A stretch of 64,000 bases of DNA, from positions 1 through 64,000 of the forward strand of contig JAWXUL010000006.1 in the NCBI GenBank assembly GCA_044432725.1, read 5' to 3'. Below the pieces are notes generated by a model that did no database searches, had not been told where the DNA came from, and worked only from the letters and a program-made list of their open reading frames with translations. The number at the start of each line of letters is the position of its first letter. Positions within the stretch are counted from its first letter, which is position 1. Of this stretch, positions 1 through 8,547 are shown in pieces. Origin of the DNA: JAWXUK01 sp044432725 (GTDB lineage Bacteria > Bacillota > Clostridia > Oscillospirales > Oscillospiraceae). The position numbers and the translations under genes were made by a program.

Positions 1-753
1 ATTGGACGGGTTTTGGAGAAAATAAAGACTGAAGTTCCAAATGCATTGGTGATTTTCACTTCAGATCATGGAGATATGCTAGGCGCACATCGCTTACAAA
101 TGAAAAATGCAACAGCTTATAAAGAAGTTGCGAATATTCCTCTCCTGATAAAGCTAGGAAATAATGACAAACATGGGGGAGCAGCGTTGACAGAACCTGC
201 CTCACATATTGATATTGTTCCCACAATTTTAGATTATATGGGAGTTCCCGTGCCTAAAATTTTGGAAGGGAAGAGTATTCTTCCCCAAATTAAAGACATT
301 TCTGTGAAAATAAACGAAGTCGTTTTTACAGAGTTTACACGTTATGAAGTGGACCACGATGGTTTTGGTGGATTACAAATGATGAGAGCGGCAATTTCAG
401 AAAATTATAAGTTAGTGGTAAATCTTTTAGACTCAGATGAGTTTTATGACCTGGAAAATGATCCATATGAAGTGAATAATCTGATTTCAGACGAGACTTT
501 TTCAGTTGAACGCAATCAACTCCATGATGCAATTTTAGAAAACATGAACAAAACCAGAGATTTATACCGTGGCTATCAATGGGCTTGCCGTCCTTGGAGA
601 AAAGAAAAGTTGCCCACTTGGGAAAACGATGGTTTCACTCGACAAAGAGAAAATGAAGAGTATGAAAGCCGCCAACTGGACTATGATACAGGGTTACCTA
701 TGGTGGAAGCCATCAGAAATAAGGCTCTATTAGACAAGAAAACAGCACAATAA
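1..753 (+). CDS. Sulfatase, C-terminal part (5' end outside window)
   Basis: The frame is open from base 1, so the gene starts upstream of the window. The visible 250 residues carry the sulfatase metal-site signature SDHGDMLGAH near the start, followed by the usual PLLIK segment, the SHIDIVPTILDYMGVPVP segment and an FYDLENDPYEVNNL tail typical of type I sulfatases of the alkaline-phosphatase superfamily. The enzyme would hydrolyse sulfate esters; its substrate cannot be told from this part. The catalytic Cys/Ser motif that is converted to formylglycine lies in the missing N-terminus. It is followed 20 nt downstream by a TauE/SafE permease and then by a radical-SAM sulfatase maturase, so the three probably form one operon for releasing and handling sulfate. 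Confidence 0.9.
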   Translation: MGRVLEKIKTEVPNALVIFTSDHGDMLGAHRLQMKNATAYKEVANIPLLIKLGNNDKHGGAALTEPASHIDIVPTILDYMGVPVPKILEGKSILPQIKDISVKINEVVFTEFTRYEVDHDGFGGLQMMRAAISENYKLVVNLLDSDEFYDLENDPYEVNNLISDETFSVERNQLHDAILENMNKTRDLYRGYQWACRPWRKEKLPTWENDGFTRQRENEEYESRQLDYDTGLPMVEAIRNKALLDKKTAQ

Positions 754-773
754 TCAGAGAAAAGAGAGAGTTT

Positions 774-1538
774 ATGGAATTTATTTTATTTGGCGTCGCT
801 CTTCTCGCCACAACCATCGGCGCCATGAGTGGTATGGGTGGTGGGATCATCATCAAACCTGTGATGGATGCCATCAGTGGCATGGATGTTACAGTCATCA
901 ATTTTATGTCAAGTTGCACTGTTCTAGCTATGGCAATGATGAGTATGTACCGAGGCAGAAAAGATGAAATAGAAGTTCATATGCCAACTTGTATTTCCTT
1001 GGCATTAGGTGCTTGTATAGGGGGTGTCGTTGGAAAACTTATTTTTGATTTAATACCTGAAAATCAGGCGTATATTCAGTCGATTATCCTTCTATGGTTA
1101 AATATATTCATCTACATCTACACAAAATTCAAATCTAGAATCAAAACGCTCCACGTGAAAAACTATGTACTTTCAGCAATGATCGGCTGTGCACTGGGTG
1201 CAATGTCTGCTTTTTTAGGAATAGGTGGTGGCCCTATCAACATTGCAGTTTTATACTTTTTCTTTTCCACCGCCTCAAAAGTAACAGTCAGAATGTCCAT
1301 ATTTGTCATTTTGCTCTCTCAAATTTCCAATTTAATCACCGTATTCCTTTCAGGGGTGCCCAGTGGAGTGAATTATTTTGCCTTAGTTCTGATGATTGTG
1401 GGCGGATGTTCTGGCGCTGTGCTAGGTGGAACGATTTCAAAAAAACTAACAGAAATACAAATAGATGATTTTTTCACCGATGTTGTGGTGGCAATCATCA
1501 TTCTGAATGCCTACAATGTTGGCGTTTTAGGAGGATAA
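774..1538 (+). CDS. TauE/SafE family anion permease (sulfite/sulfate exporter type)
   Basis: A 254-residue integral membrane protein with about eight hydrophobic segments. Each half contains the family's glycine-rich motif, GMGGGIIIKP near residue 20 and GIGGGPINIA near residue 150. Family members export or import small sulfur-containing anions such as sulfite, sulfoacetate or sulfate. The position between a sulfatase and its maturase suggests it disposes of, or takes up, the sulfate produced by sulfatase action; this is inference from context. The ATG at 774 follows a purine-rich but weak ribosome site, 20 nt after the sulfatase stop, which fits translational coupling. Confidence 0.85.
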   Translation: MEFILFGVALLATTIGAMSGMGGGIIIKPVMDAISGMDVTVINFMSSCTVLAMAMMSMYRGRKDEIEVHMPTCISLALGACIGGVVGKLIFDLIPENQAYIQSIILLWLNIFIYIYTKFKSRIKTLHVKNYVLSAMIGCALGAMSAFLGIGGGPINIAVLYFFFSTASKVTVRMSIFVILLSQISNLITVFLSGVPSGVNYFALVLMIVGGCSGAVLGGTISKKLTEIQIDDFFTDVVVAIIILNAYNVGVLGG

Positions 1539-1547
1539 AGGAGAAAA

Positions 1548-2663
1548 ATGAAATCTCTCTCTATTATGATAAAACCTGCCTCATCTCTTTGCAATATGCG
1601 CTGTAAATATTGTTTTTATGCCAATGTGAGCGATTTAAGAGATATCAAAAGTCACGGCATTATGTCTGAAGAAACTGTGGAAATTTTATTGAATAAAGTC
1701 TTTGAAACTTTGGATTCAGGGGATCAGTTCACCATTGCCTTTCAAGGTGGGGAACCTACCCTAGCAGGAATAGAATTTTTCCAACACTTTAGTCATGAAG
1801 TGGACGCTCATTTAGAACGAAAAAAAGTAAGTGTTCAGTATTCTCTCCAAACGAATGGATTAGAAATTTCGGATGAATTGATAGAATATCTGAAAAGATA
1901 TCAATATTTAGTAGGGATTTCCATCGATTGTAGCAAAGATTTTCATGATTTAAGTCGAGTTGATGGAAGGGGAAATGGAACATTTTCTCGGATATTGAAA
2001 ACCAAAGAGAAATTTATAAAAGCAGAAATCCCTCATAACGTTCTCTGTGTTTTGACAAACCCAATGGGAAAACATCCAGAAAAAGTCTGGAATTTTTTAA
2101 AGAAATATAAAATAGACTTTGTGCAGTTTATTCCTTGCTTAGGGGACTTGCAGGGAGGAAATGATACAAAACTGCCTTTGGAAAGTAAGGTGTTTTCTGA
2201 TTTTTACACAGGATTACTGCCCTTATGGTTTCAATCGTTGAAAGAGAAACGTTATATCAGTATTCGTTTTTTTGATGATTTATTCCACTTGTTGTTACAC
2301 CGACAAGTGAATTCTTGTGGATTTACTGGACAATGCGGGATACAACTAGTAGTGGAGGGGGATGGCTCGGTATATCCTTGCGATTTTTATGTATTAGATC
2401 AATGGAAACTGGGTGACTTTCATCATCATTCCTTGGCAGAAATGCAAAACTCTATCATAGGACAAAATTTTTTGGAAAGAAAAACAACTCAGACTTCTGG
2501 TTGCAAAGAGTGCGAATTCCAAAATTTTTGTGGTGGAGGTTGTGAAAGAATGGCAAAAGAAATGTATTCTTTCGGGGGATTTTGTGGGTATCAAGACTTT
2601 TTGAGAAAAAATAAAATGCTGATTGAAGAGATTGCAGCCTATTTGTCACAAACACAAGGCTAA
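1548..2663 (+). CDS. Anaerobic sulfatase-maturating enzyme (radical SAM/SPASM)
   Basis: 371 residues. The radical-SAM cluster motif is CNMRCKYC (Cys15, Cys19, Cys22), followed by the FQGGEPTLAG segment. The C-terminal SPASM region has a CGFTGQCG segment, a DGSVYPCDFYVLD segment and CKECEFQNFCGGGC, ligands for two further Fe-S clusters. Enzymes of this family convert the active-site Cys or Ser of sulfatases to formylglycine without oxygen, using S-adenosylmethionine. The order sulfatase-permease-maturase is strong context. The gene begins 9 nt after the permease stop with AAGGAG as ribosome site and ends just before a strong terminator. The presence of an oxygen-independent maturase supports an anaerobic host. 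Confidence 0.92.
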   Translation: MKSLSIMIKPASSLCNMRCKYCFYANVSDLRDIKSHGIMSEETVEILLNKVFETLDSGDQFTIAFQGGEPTLAGIEFFQHFSHEVDAHLERKKVSVQYSLQTNGLEISDELIEYLKRYQYLVGISIDCSKDFHDLSRVDGRGNGTFSRILKTKEKFIKAEIPHNVLCVLTNPMGKHPEKVWNFLKKYKIDFVQFIPCLGDLQGGNDTKLPLESKVFSDFYTGLLPLWFQSLKEKRYISIRFFDDLFHLLLHRQVNSCGFTGQCGIQLVVEGDGSVYPCDFYVLDQWKLGDFHHHSLAEMQNSIIGQNFLERKTTQTSGCKECEFQNFCGGGCERMAKEMYSFGGFCGYQDFLRKNKMLIEEIAAYLSQTQG

Positions 2664-2676
2664 CACGAAAGATAAG

Positions 2677-2716
2677 AACCACTTACTGTTTATAATGACA
2701 GTAAGTGGTTTTGTTT
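2677..2716 (+). terminator. Rho-independent terminator after the sulfatase operon
   Basis: A perfect 13-bp stem (2677-2689 with 2698-2710, 8-nt loop) is followed by TTGTTT. It lies 13 bases after the maturase stop codon and also separates the operon from the convergent helicase gene, which ends at 2719. Confidence 0.85.
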
Positions 2717-2718
2717 GC

Positions 2719-4797
2719 TTAATAACCTTTGGAAATAATTAGTTTCGTACGAGCTCTTGTCATTGCCATATATAATCTACATGCAATAAACTCTGTCAGC
2801 TTTTTTTCTGTGATGATTTTACTTTTATAATAACGTTCCGAGTTTTCTATTCTATCAACAGAATAAAGGAAAACTGTATCAAACTCTAAGCCCTTTACCC
2901 CTTGAATGGGGATAATACTGATACCTTTACCCTCTTGAGGATAATCGTTCCCTTGGAGAATGGAACAAGGTATATTTGAGTTTTGTTCAATGTAATCTTT
3001 AACCCCGTTACAGTCACTGATACTGGCACAAATTACCCCAAAAAGATACTCATGTTTCTGTGTTTGGCAATAATTTTTTGTTTCGATCAGAACTTGCTCT
3101 AACAATGCTTCTTTCGAGGCGCATTTTGGAATTTCCACTGGTAACTCACCGGATAATGTATGCTCTCTCACCGTATCACGAAGTTCTTTTCCTGTCATTT
3201 TCAAGAAATATTGGTGTGAATAATTCAGAATTTCTTCTGTTGTACGGCAATTCACTTTTACTGTCTCAGATCGACCAGCCACTTCAATGCCCTGCGCTTT
3301 GAAACTCAAATGTTTAAAGATTTTTTGATTTTCATCATATAACATCATAAAGTTGTCTTTTATCTCAATGGCTAAGGAATAAATGGCTCGTAATTTTACA
3401 TCATGTAAATCTTGTGCTTCGTCAAGGATGATACTATGATACCGAAAATCTTCTAATTTCCCTTCCTTTACCAGCGAAGGTACTTCACGAGCCACATAAG
3501 AAACTGGAATTTGATTAGTTTCCTCCAAATGATCCTGAATAAACTGCACATAATGCCATAATGTCCTCTTTTGCTCTTCGGAAAGGATACTGTCAGAGGG
3601 ATACATCTCACTGGAGATGTATTCTTCTAATGTCCGAACTCCTGGGTTGAAGATATTGTCTAAAATTTCATTGTTCACATCTTGCCGTGATTTTGTGTCA
3701 CGGGGGTTCTTCTCGTTGACCAAGGGGAGTTTTTCTACTGCCTCTTCTGGGTATTTGCCATATAGCTCAGCGAGAAGTTTATCTAAATCTGTATCATTTA
3801 ATTCTTTCTTATCTGGTAGGGTAGAGAGACAAATTTGATGAAGTATGGCGTCTACAGACTGTACATCCACATTATTTTCGATGTTTTTCACTTCAGTCAA
3901 GGCGAAAATTCTCTCTTCGATATATTTGCTTAATTTTCTGCTATAAGTACAAAATAAAATCTTCTTATTTTGCTCTTTGGTATAAACTGATTTTGCCAGA
4001 TGCAAGGCACGATAAATACCGATAATGGTTTTTCCTGTCCCAGAACCACCTTCGATTTTACAGGGACCGTTATAGACCTTAGAGACGTATTGTCTTTGTG
4101 CATCATTTAACAACACTTCCCAAGGTGAGAATCCATGAAAAAGTTCTTCTTTCTGTGGAATTGCACTGGACTCTAAGAGTTGTTGATAGTCACGTACGAC
4201 TTCTTCATAAGATATTCCACCGATTAAATCCACCAAAAAGGATTTTTGTGGTTCCGGCACAAGTCCTGTCATGGTTAAGGCATGATCTTCTGTTTGTATA
4301 ATTTCCTGAAATAAGCCAACAATGAAATCTTCCCCCAGACCAAGTCGTTGTAAGTCGCTTCGTCTTAAGCCTTGGTTTGCAAAATAATTTTTAGACATGG
4401 TATCACATTCCTCTACTAGATTTACAGTACTTTCTGGCTGTACTCGCTCACACTCCGGTAAATAAGGAATTCGCTCATTCTCAGCAAAAGGTGGCTTTGT
4501 ACATTTTTCAATGGAACGGTACATTTCATCATGGTTTTTATCTGACATATAGAAAGTAATTTCTACTGGTGTGAGGGACGTGTTTTTGAATGCTAAGATA
4601 CGAAGACCATTTCCCCCATCTGCATAAAAAATATCTATTTTACCCTCTTTCCAAAGAGTATTTTTTAAAGCATGGGTTTGTACACTGCTAGGATTTGTGA
4701 TATATTGCTCAATTTTCCGCTCAAATTTCTCTTGATTCATGGTTTTGAAAGTCATTGCGTTCCTTAGACTGTTCGACTCAATGAAATAATGATACAT
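2719..4797 (-). CDS. UvrD/Rep-like superfamily 1 DNA helicase
   Basis: 692 residues. Superfamily 1 helicase motifs are in order: Walker A EGGSGTGKT near residue 250, Walker B ILDEAQDLHD near 459, an NCRTTEEI segment near 525, the GVKGLEFDTVFL motif near 635, and the C-terminal AMTRARTKLIIS motif near 680. The first 240 residues do not match a helicase core and may be a regulatory or nucleic-acid-binding extension. It is short of the usual UvrD/PcrA length and is closer to the solitary UvrD-like helicases found near defence and mobile genes. Its exact role (repair, or a defence or regulatory ATPase) cannot be decided. It is monocistronic, with its own promoter and the ribosome site AAGGGG before the ATG. 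Confidence 0.82.
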   Translation of the reverse strand: MYHYFIESNSLRNAMTFKTMNQEKFERKIEQYITNPSSVQTHALKNTLWKEGKIDIFYADGGNGLRILAFKNTSLTPVEITFYMSDKNHDEMYRSIEKCTKPPFAENERIPYLPECERVQPESTVNLVEECDTMSKNYFANQGLRRSDLQRLGLGEDFIVGLFQEIIQTEDHALTMTGLVPEPQKSFLVDLIGGISYEEVVRDYQQLLESSAIPQKEELFHGFSPWEVLLNDAQRQYVSKVYNGPCKIEGGSGTGKTIIGIYRALHLAKSVYTKEQNKKILFCTYSRKLSKYIEERIFALTEVKNIENNVDVQSVDAILHQICLSTLPDKKELNDTDLDKLLAELYGKYPEEAVEKLPLVNEKNPRDTKSRQDVNNEILDNIFNPGVRTLEEYISSEMYPSDSILSEEQKRTLWHYVQFIQDHLEETNQIPVSYVAREVPSLVKEGKLEDFRYHSIILDEAQDLHDVKLRAIYSLAIEIKDNFMMLYDENQKIFKHLSFKAQGIEVAGRSETVKVNCRTTEEILNYSHQYFLKMTGKELRDTVREHTLSGELPVEIPKCASKEALLEQVLIETKNYCQTQKHEYLFGVICASISDCNGVKDYIEQNSNIPCSILQGNDYPQEGKGISIIPIQGVKGLEFDTVFLYSVDRIENSERYYKSKIITEKKLTEFIACRLYMAMTRARTKLIISKGY

Positions 4798-4849
4798 TGT
4801 TGTCCCCTTTCACTTTTTACGTATTTATGAGATTTTGAATCCCACAAGT

Positions 4850-4878
4850 ATAATACCACAATAGTAGTAATTTGTCAA
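4850..4878 (-). promoter_or_regulatory. Sigma-A-type promoter of the helicase gene
   Basis: On the minus strand, TTGACA (4873-4878) and TATTAT (4850-4855) are separated by 17 bp. The -10 lies about 50 nt upstream of the helicase ATG. Confidence 0.75.
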
Positions 4879-5451
4879 AATAAAGTAATTATGGCAATAT
4901 CTTTGTCCATTCGCAGAAATAGTGCTGTTTCCAGGGAAGGAAACCACTCCTTCAGAAAGGGACCAACTCTCATACGTGAAGCAATCGTCATCACTCATAA
5001 ACAAAACATTATTACCCTGAAAACTCTACGTAAGAGGAAACAGATAATGAATACGCATCCCCTATGGGATCAAAGGGCTTCCTTTTGTCCCATAAACGTT
5101 GTAATGAGAGAGTAAGCTGTGTGGAATACCAAAAATCGATGGCAGTGCCATTGGTGAATTTTTAGTGAATCTGTTGTTTATTTTTCTTAAAAGGCTTCCA
5201 ACGATGGAAGGGATTTGGAAATGAGGGATTACACCGATTACCCTAAAAGAATCTTTTTGTAGAGTATTGACAAATTTGTCAAAATGCTGTAGAATTATAC
5301 TATAAGTTTATAATCATTGTGAAGCATATGTAGCCCATAATAGACTGATAACCTTGGTCTTTAATATTTGATATACTTTCCCAGATTGTGTAATTACTGC
5401 AATAAGTAGCAACAAACTAATCTAAGTTGGATAGTAACTTAAGACAAATCA
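4879..5451. other. Long intergenic region between helicase and hemerythrin
   Basis: No convincing gene. A 74-codon frame from 4891 lacks a ribosome site and resembles no family. The stretch holds one copy of the dispersed repeat described separately (5107-5193), a short palindrome with arms ATCCC/GGGAT at 5057-5070, and promoter-like boxes (TTGACA at 5267, TATACT at 5296) whose 23-bp spacing is too wide to be trusted. Confidence 0.5.
5107..5193 (+). repeat. Dispersed intergenic repeat, copy A
   Basis: Aligns with the repeats at 12374-12470 (+), 33186-33277 (-) and 53873-53950 (+). Shared blocks include a GTAA-CTGTGTGGA-type left block, a central AGTGCC inside a small hairpin (here ATGGC-AGT-GCCAT), then TGGTGAATTTTTAGTGAAT and an AT-rich right end. 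The match was found by eye. Confidence 0.6.
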
Positions 5452-5612
5452 TGTCTGCTTTTGTGGCTATTCAATATATAGCATTTTTGGTGATTTTACG
5501 TGACTCTAAACGTATTCTTCATGAGTCATTAGGTCCGATAAAAGGAATTTATAATGATATACATGAAGAATCCTCTCAAGAATCTTTGTTTATAGGGGAA
5601 TTTTTTTCATAA
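5452..5612 (+). CDS. Possible small protein of 53 residues, function unknown
   Basis: ATG at 5452 opens a 53-codon frame with a hydrophobic N-terminal stretch (AFVAIQYIAFLVIL) followed by charged residues, a pattern of small membrane peptides. There is no clear ribosome site upstream of this ATG, and a TTG at 5427 in the same frame is no better. It ends 45 nt before the hemerythrin gene, so it could be a leader gene of that unit. It could equally be chance; I recognise no family. Confidence 0.2.
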
Positions 5613-5657
5613 AGGATTGGTGAATAGAGGTTAGAGGCTTTTGAAAGGAAGTTATTT

Positions 5658-6059
5658 ATGGCATTTAAATTAAATGATGACCTTAGGACAGGTAATAACC
5701 AAATTGACGAAGAGCACGCAGAATTACTTCGGATCATAAACGAATTTATCAGTTCATCCAGCAAAGGGCAAGAAAAACAAACACAAGAAACATTAAAATT
5801 CTTGGTAGATTATGTAAAAACTCATTTTTCTCATGAGGAAGTACTACAGAAACAAAGTAACTATCCTAATTATCCTAAACATACAAAAATTCACAGACAT
5901 CTTGAAACAGCTGTTCTAAATGCATACAAAGAGTTTGAAAAAGTCGGCTTTTCCTACCAACTTTCTGCTGTGGTTATTGTTCGTTTAGGTGGCTGTATTA
6001 TGGCACATATTTTGTCAGATGATAAAGAATTAGCCAAATTTTTAGATCAAAACAAGTGA
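5658..6059 (+). CDS. Bacteriohemerythrin
   Basis: 133 residues, the usual size of a single-domain hemerythrin. The di-iron ligand pattern is complete: His20 in IDEEH, the THFSHEE helix supplying His and Glu, the KHTKIHRH pair about 20 residues later, and the C-terminal AHILSDD His/Asp. Such proteins bind dioxygen reversibly and in anaerobes are thought to sense or buffer oxygen, or to deliver it to other enzymes. The ribosome site AAAGGAAG precedes the ATG. The next + strand gene is far away, so it is monocistronic or preceded only by the small frame at 5452. Confidence 0.93.
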   Translation: MAFKLNDDLRTGNNQIDEEHAELLRIINEFISSSSKGQEKQTQETLKFLVDYVKTHFSHEEVLQKQSNYPNYPKHTKIHRHLETAVLNAYKEFEKVGFSYQLSAVVIVRLGGCIMAHILSDDKELAKFLDQNK

Positions 6060-6190
6060 GAAATACATCATTATTATACTTTACAGAGAAATACAAGATG
6101 AAACCTACATCTAACACAGTATCACAGTAACGTTGTACCCTTCAGAAATGATATGTCTAGTCATAGGGGCTTTTATGAAAAAAATTTAAA

Positions 6191-6234
6191 CCACGATATT
6201 TCAGAGGAATTCCCCCTGATTATCGTGGATTTTT
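6191..6234 (+). terminator. Probable terminator of the hemerythrin gene
   Basis: Stem CCACGATA (6191-6198) pairs with TATCGTGG (6221-6228) around a large 22-nt loop and is followed by ATTTTTC. It lies 130 nt after the stop, so read-through RNA would have a long 3' end. Confidence 0.45.
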
Positions 6235-6392
6235 CATATTTTCGCAAATATTAACTTTGTAGTTTAAAGATGTTATTTCTAGGTTTGAATTAGTTCAAGC
6301 CTTATTGCGTCTAAAAAAAACCCTCACAATCCCTCATTCCCGGCTTTAGGAAAAATATGAAAATTGTAATGATAAGGTAGTGACTAAAAAGG

Positions 6393-6425
6393 AAATTGAC
6401 GCCCCATGAGATGAGACGTCAATTT
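6393..6425 (-). terminator. Terminator of the unknown paralog pair
   Basis: A 9-bp stem AAATTGACG/CGTCAATTT (6393-6401 with 6417-6425). On the minus strand it is followed by CCTTTTTAG, about 100 nt after the stop codon of the gene at 6528. Confidence 0.55.
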
Positions 6426-6527
6426 ATTACATGATTTTATTTCATCATAGTTTTTTTCTGTAATATTTCTGCAAAATGGGGTGGTTCAAAGTGGAGGACT
6501 TTTTTATTTTGCTGAAATCCAGTGAAA

Positions 6528-7304
6528 CTAGGCGTTCCCCATTAAGGCAGAACGTAAGGAGCCAGAGGAATCTGTGCTTACTTGTGCCATGAGTTCACGA
6601 GTGAATCTATCTTGTGCCCACATAGCTTCTCGATACTCCTCTTGTGGGATATCATCATCTTCGTTCCAAAAACTTTCTAAAGCGAAAAGATCTTCTTCCA
6701 GTTTTTCTAGCAAGTCTAAACTTCCTGTTGCTTTCCATCTTTCTCTTACTTCGTCTATCACAGCTTGCAGAGAGTCCACATAATTTTCTTTGGAAAAAAG
6801 TGAACCAGAACCCAGTCTTTGCAAAAAGGATTCAGGACTACCTGTGAGATGTTGGGCAAGAAGCACCGATTCCATCATACTTGCGCTGCTTGGGTCGATA
6901 CCTTTGAGATTGATTGTCCCTTCCCATGCTTCTTTTGTTTCCCAATGTTCAAACCTAACATTCATAATGGGGTTTTCTGGGGTAGAATTTTCTGCATATT
7001 CAAAGAGAAAGTCATAACCATTATGAGAAATTCCCAAAATAGTCCCATCTTCGTTGGCAATATATGCCACATCGCCACGATTTTCAACAAAATCTAACTC
7101 TGGGAATTTTTCTTGAAAAAAAGAAAAGTCAGGAAATTCACCTGTGTTATGGACAGTGTAAGAAGAGCCGGGTTGAAGTCCGCTGAAAATACTCTCCTGT
7201 TTTTCAACTTCTAGGGAAAAACTAAAGTCGCTGGTATTTTCTGGCGTTGGAGTAGCTTTGGGCTGATAGCTCAAGCCCCCAGTCAGATTACTTGAAATAT
7301 TCAT
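6528..7304 (-). CDS. Unknown protein, second of a paralogous pair
   Basis: 258 residues with no signal peptide or membrane segment. It is rich in acidic residues and contains a helical C-terminal half. A segment near residues 128-152, EGTINLKGIDPSSAS followed by QHL, aligns with GQINVKNIDLNNAS...QHL of the gene just upstream, so the two are divergent paralogs. I recognise no family. The ATG lies 1 nt after the stop of the upstream gene and its ribosome site GGAGG is inside the end of that gene, so the two are translationally coupled and probably made in fixed proportion. A cytoplasmic or non-classically exported partner protein is possible; there is no direct evidence of function. Confidence 0.7.
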   Translation of the reverse strand: MNISSNLTGGLSYQPKATPTPENTSDFSFSLEVEKQESIFSGLQPGSSYTVHNTGEFPDFSFFQEKFPELDFVENRGDVAYIANEDGTILGISHNGYDFLFEYAENSTPENPIMNVRFEHWETKEAWEGTINLKGIDPSSASMMESVLLAQHLTGSPESFLQRLGSGSLFSKENYVDSLQAVIDEVRERWKATGSLDLLEKLEEDLFALESFWNEDDDIPQEEYREAMWAQDRFTRELMAQVSTDSSGSLRSALMGNA

Positions 7305-7305
7305 C

Positions 7306-8190
7306 TTACTCTACCTCCTTATCCATGAACCACGATTCTTCTGGCTCTATCTCTTCCGAATCCACTGCTATGGCTTTATCTACCTTTTCCAACAGTGCAT
7401 CAAATTGTTCCTGTTCTTCTTCCTTTTCCTTCACCATTTCAAAACGAGCACGCCAATCAGTGCTCTCAATGAGGGTATTCAGTTGGTTTTTCAGGTCATT
7501 TAAGACAGAATCTTCTTTTGTTTGTCCCATAAGAACAGTGTCCCTTGGAACAACATTGGTTTCTCCTTGGGTTTTTGATGGATTATCCACTGTTTTTAAT
7601 ATAGCTTGTGAAGAGTTCATGGAGGCATTGTACGGCGTGCCAGTGTAGGCGAGCATTTCATTCAGGGCAGACTGACAGTCCTTGGCAGCTTGCCACTCTC
7701 CTTCCTCTTGAAGTCGTACCACTTCAGATTCAAGGATTTGAACATAGTTTTGTTCTACACGCTGGTCAGTTTCGCTAGGAATATGCACATTCAGTTTTAA
7801 ATGTTGCCTTAGTGTGTCCATTTCAATGGCAGAAGCATTGTTTAAGTCAATATTTTTCACATTGATTTGTCCTGTCCAGTTGTAGTCCATGCCCAAGTAT
7901 GGATCGGCATAGCCCTTGAAAAAACTGCTGACATTGTACACAGGATTTGCAGAAGAATAGTGCTCACTACGGACAAAACTTCCACCACTTTCCCCCACAA
8001 TCGTGATGTTGTAACCGCCATCGTGGAGAACTTCGTTGCCGTTTTCATCGTAAAAACAAGAGCGTGTGGTGGCAGAACAGGCATCAGACATTTGTGCTGC
8101 AAATTCTGAACTTTCAGTCCCAGTTGCTTTGTTTTGTTGAGAAGACGAGGGATAATAATTGCTTGTTTGTACATTTTGATTGATTAACAT
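7306..8190 (-). CDS. Unknown protein, first of a paralogous pair
   Basis: 294 residues, no signal peptide. The first 35 residues are rich in Ser, Gln and Asn, followed by a possible beta-rich part and then a helical, Glu/Gln-rich part with coiled-coil-like stretches (EEEQEQFDALLEKVDKAI near residue 260). It shares the segment around GQINVKNIDLNNAS with the downstream gene. The ATG is preceded by AAGGAG. It has its own good promoter and heads a two-gene operon. Proteins with low-complexity N-termini and such tandem copies often belong to surface or appendage-related families, but I cannot name one here. Confidence 0.7.
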   Translation of the reverse strand: MLINQNVQTSNYYPSSSQQNKATGTESSEFAAQMSDACSATTRSCFYDENGNEVLHDGGYNITIVGESGGSFVRSEHYSSANPVYNVSSFFKGYADPYLGMDYNWTGQINVKNIDLNNASAIEMDTLRQHLKLNVHIPSETDQRVEQNYVQILESEVVRLQEEGEWQAAKDCQSALNEMLAYTGTPYNASMNSSQAILKTVDNPSKTQGETNVVPRDTVLMGQTKEDSVLNDLKNQLNTLIESTDWRARFEMVKEKEEEQEQFDALLEKVDKAIAVDSEEIEPEESWFMDKEVE

Positions 8191-8390
8191 GATTGTTTCT
8201 CCTTCTAATTAACATAATTGGGGTATTGCTACCCTTTGTTTCGCTGATTACCACAACAACGAAACAGAAAAAGCAGAAGAAATGAAGCTCACAATCCTCC
8301 AAATTTTTCTTTTCTCACAGATTGGAGCAGACAATCTAATGAGAACCTCTAAAATTGGGATATTGTAGCAAGAAATATTTTAACACAATA

Positions 8391-8419
8391 ATTATATCAT
8401 AATGGAAGAGGGGTGTCAA
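8391..8419 (-). promoter_or_regulatory. Promoter of the unknown paralog operon
   Basis: Minus strand: TTGACA (8414-8419), 17-bp spacer, TATAAT (8391-8396). Both boxes are perfect consensus. The start of the first gene is about 200 nt downstream, which leaves a long leader. Confidence 0.8.
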
Positions 8420-8547
8420 ATATTTTTTTAGTTAGTTTTAAGAAATAACGTTTTTTTCGGGGAAACCATAAATGAATCGGTCGCACTGTTTTAACGTCCA
8501 GAGGCGACCGATAGGGGTGTGGGGGGATTTAGTTGCTAGGAAATAAC
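8420..8547. repeat. Intergenic inverted repeat between paralog operon and M56 gene
   Basis: A 9-bp perfect stem ATCGGTCGC (8476-8484) pairs with GCGACCGAT (8504-8512) around a 19-nt loop. No T-run follows on either strand, so it is a poor terminator. It sits about 35 bp beyond the M56 stop codon. Confidence 0.4.

Larger units (their letters stand above)
6060..6527. other. Intergenic region with two hairpins, no gene seen
   Basis: Lies between convergent genes. Contains a hairpin with a T-run after the hemerythrin gene (6191-6234) and a second hairpin (6393-6425) serving the minus-strand pair. No open frame with a ribosome site was seen in the rest. Confidence 0.5.

Noticed and set aside
4891..5115. 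74-codon + frame between helicase and hemerythrin
   Set aside because: No ribosome site, starts immediately beside the helicase promoter, no recognisable protein pattern.
5267..5301. Promoter TTGACA...TATACT before the hemerythrin gene
   Set aside because: 23-bp spacing is outside the usable range.
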